Positions 63,954 through 64,000 of a stretch of 64,000 bases of DNA are shown in pieces. The stretch is from NCBI RefSeq assembly GCF_023283485.1, contig NZ_JAKILU010000001.1:62001-126000 (forward strand), in the 5' to 3' direction. A program made the translations under genes and the position numbers. Under the pieces are notes generated by a model that saw only the letters and a program-made list of their open reading frames with translations, was not told the origin of the DNA and searched no databases. Numbering within the stretch: the first letter of the stretch is position 1; each line of letters starts with the position of its first letter. Origin of the DNA: Shewanella glacialipiscicola (GTDB lineage: Bacteria > Pseudomonadota > Gammaproteobacteria > Enterobacterales > Shewanellaceae).

Positions 63954-64000
63954 ATGAGTATCGAAATCAAGGTACCTGTACTACCAGAATCTGTTGCCGA
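63954..64000 (+). CDS. sucB: Dihydrolipoyl succinyltransferase SucB, N-terminal fragment
   Basis: Partial gene leaving the window at the right edge. The 15 visible codons read MSIEIKVPVLPESVA, the start of the lipoyl domain of E2 in the 2-oxoglutarate dehydrogenase complex. AAAAGGATAG upstream is the ribosome-binding site. Position directly after sucA confirms the identity. Confidence 0.93.
   Translation, partial: MSIEIKVPVLPESVA

Overview
The window reads as an ordinary chromosomal segment of a Shewanella-like gammaproteobacterium. The protein sequences (FadR, Hda, SpoVR/YeaH/PrkA, YejK/L/M, GcvR-Bcp, NadE, Gsk) are close to Enterobacterales and Vibrionales orthologues, and the gene order mixes patterns typical of marine gammaproteobacteria. 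Base composition looks moderate in GC, with clearly AT-richer patches between about 28.7 and 34 kb. This assignment comes from recalled protein sequences, not from a database search.

Layout. At 0-12.1 kb: a truncated nhaB divergent from fadR; the prkA-yeaH-ycgB stress/starvation operon on the minus strand; sodB divergent from grxD; uraA; a secreted DUF2066 protein followed by hda; and gcvR-bcp on the minus strand. At 12.3-26.1 kb, on the plus strand: dapA-bamC; an RND efflux adaptor/pump pair; htpG behind a textbook heat-shock promoter; cnoX; adk; hemH; gsk; and nadE. Next come a small unrecognised minus-strand gene, a membrane-anchored alpha/beta hydrolase and a tRNA-Pro(GGG).

The accessory part is a compact element of about 5.3 kb (28646-33987) inserted in the 3' end of tRNA-Pro(GGG). 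It is bounded by perfect 50-bp direct repeats. It carries a tyrosine integrase, a divergent superfamily-2 helicase-like protein with a C-terminal helix-turn-helix, a lipoprotein with an internal 48-bp duplication, and a small serine recombinase. It also has a pair of related 58-bp intergenic repeats and a long dyad in front of the resolvase. I recognise no conjugation, capsid, toxin-antitoxin or antibiotic-resistance gene in it. It is the best candidate here for a poorly described system.

From 34 kb the core genome resumes: a bacterial TrmY-like pseudouridine methyltransferase; a LysR regulator divergent from a XenA-type old yellow enzyme; yejM-yejL divergent from yejK; a tandem-domain 6-pyruvoyl-tetrahydropterin-synthase-like protein; an M23 peptidase-like protein; DUF5062; yecM; an L,D-transpeptidase; a voltage-gated K+ channel with a zinc-ribbon tail; a MATE transporter; DUF2986; and yqfB. 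A minus-strand operon at 48-56 kb encodes one lipoprotein adaptor and two different RND pumps.

The right end is the TCA-cycle cluster: gltA divergent from sdhCDAB, then sucA and the first codons of sucB. The 416-bp gltA/sdhC gap holds candidate CRP and ArcA sites, and a strong hairpin separates sdhB from sucA. Nearly every transcription unit ends in a clear intrinsic terminator, often shared between convergent genes.
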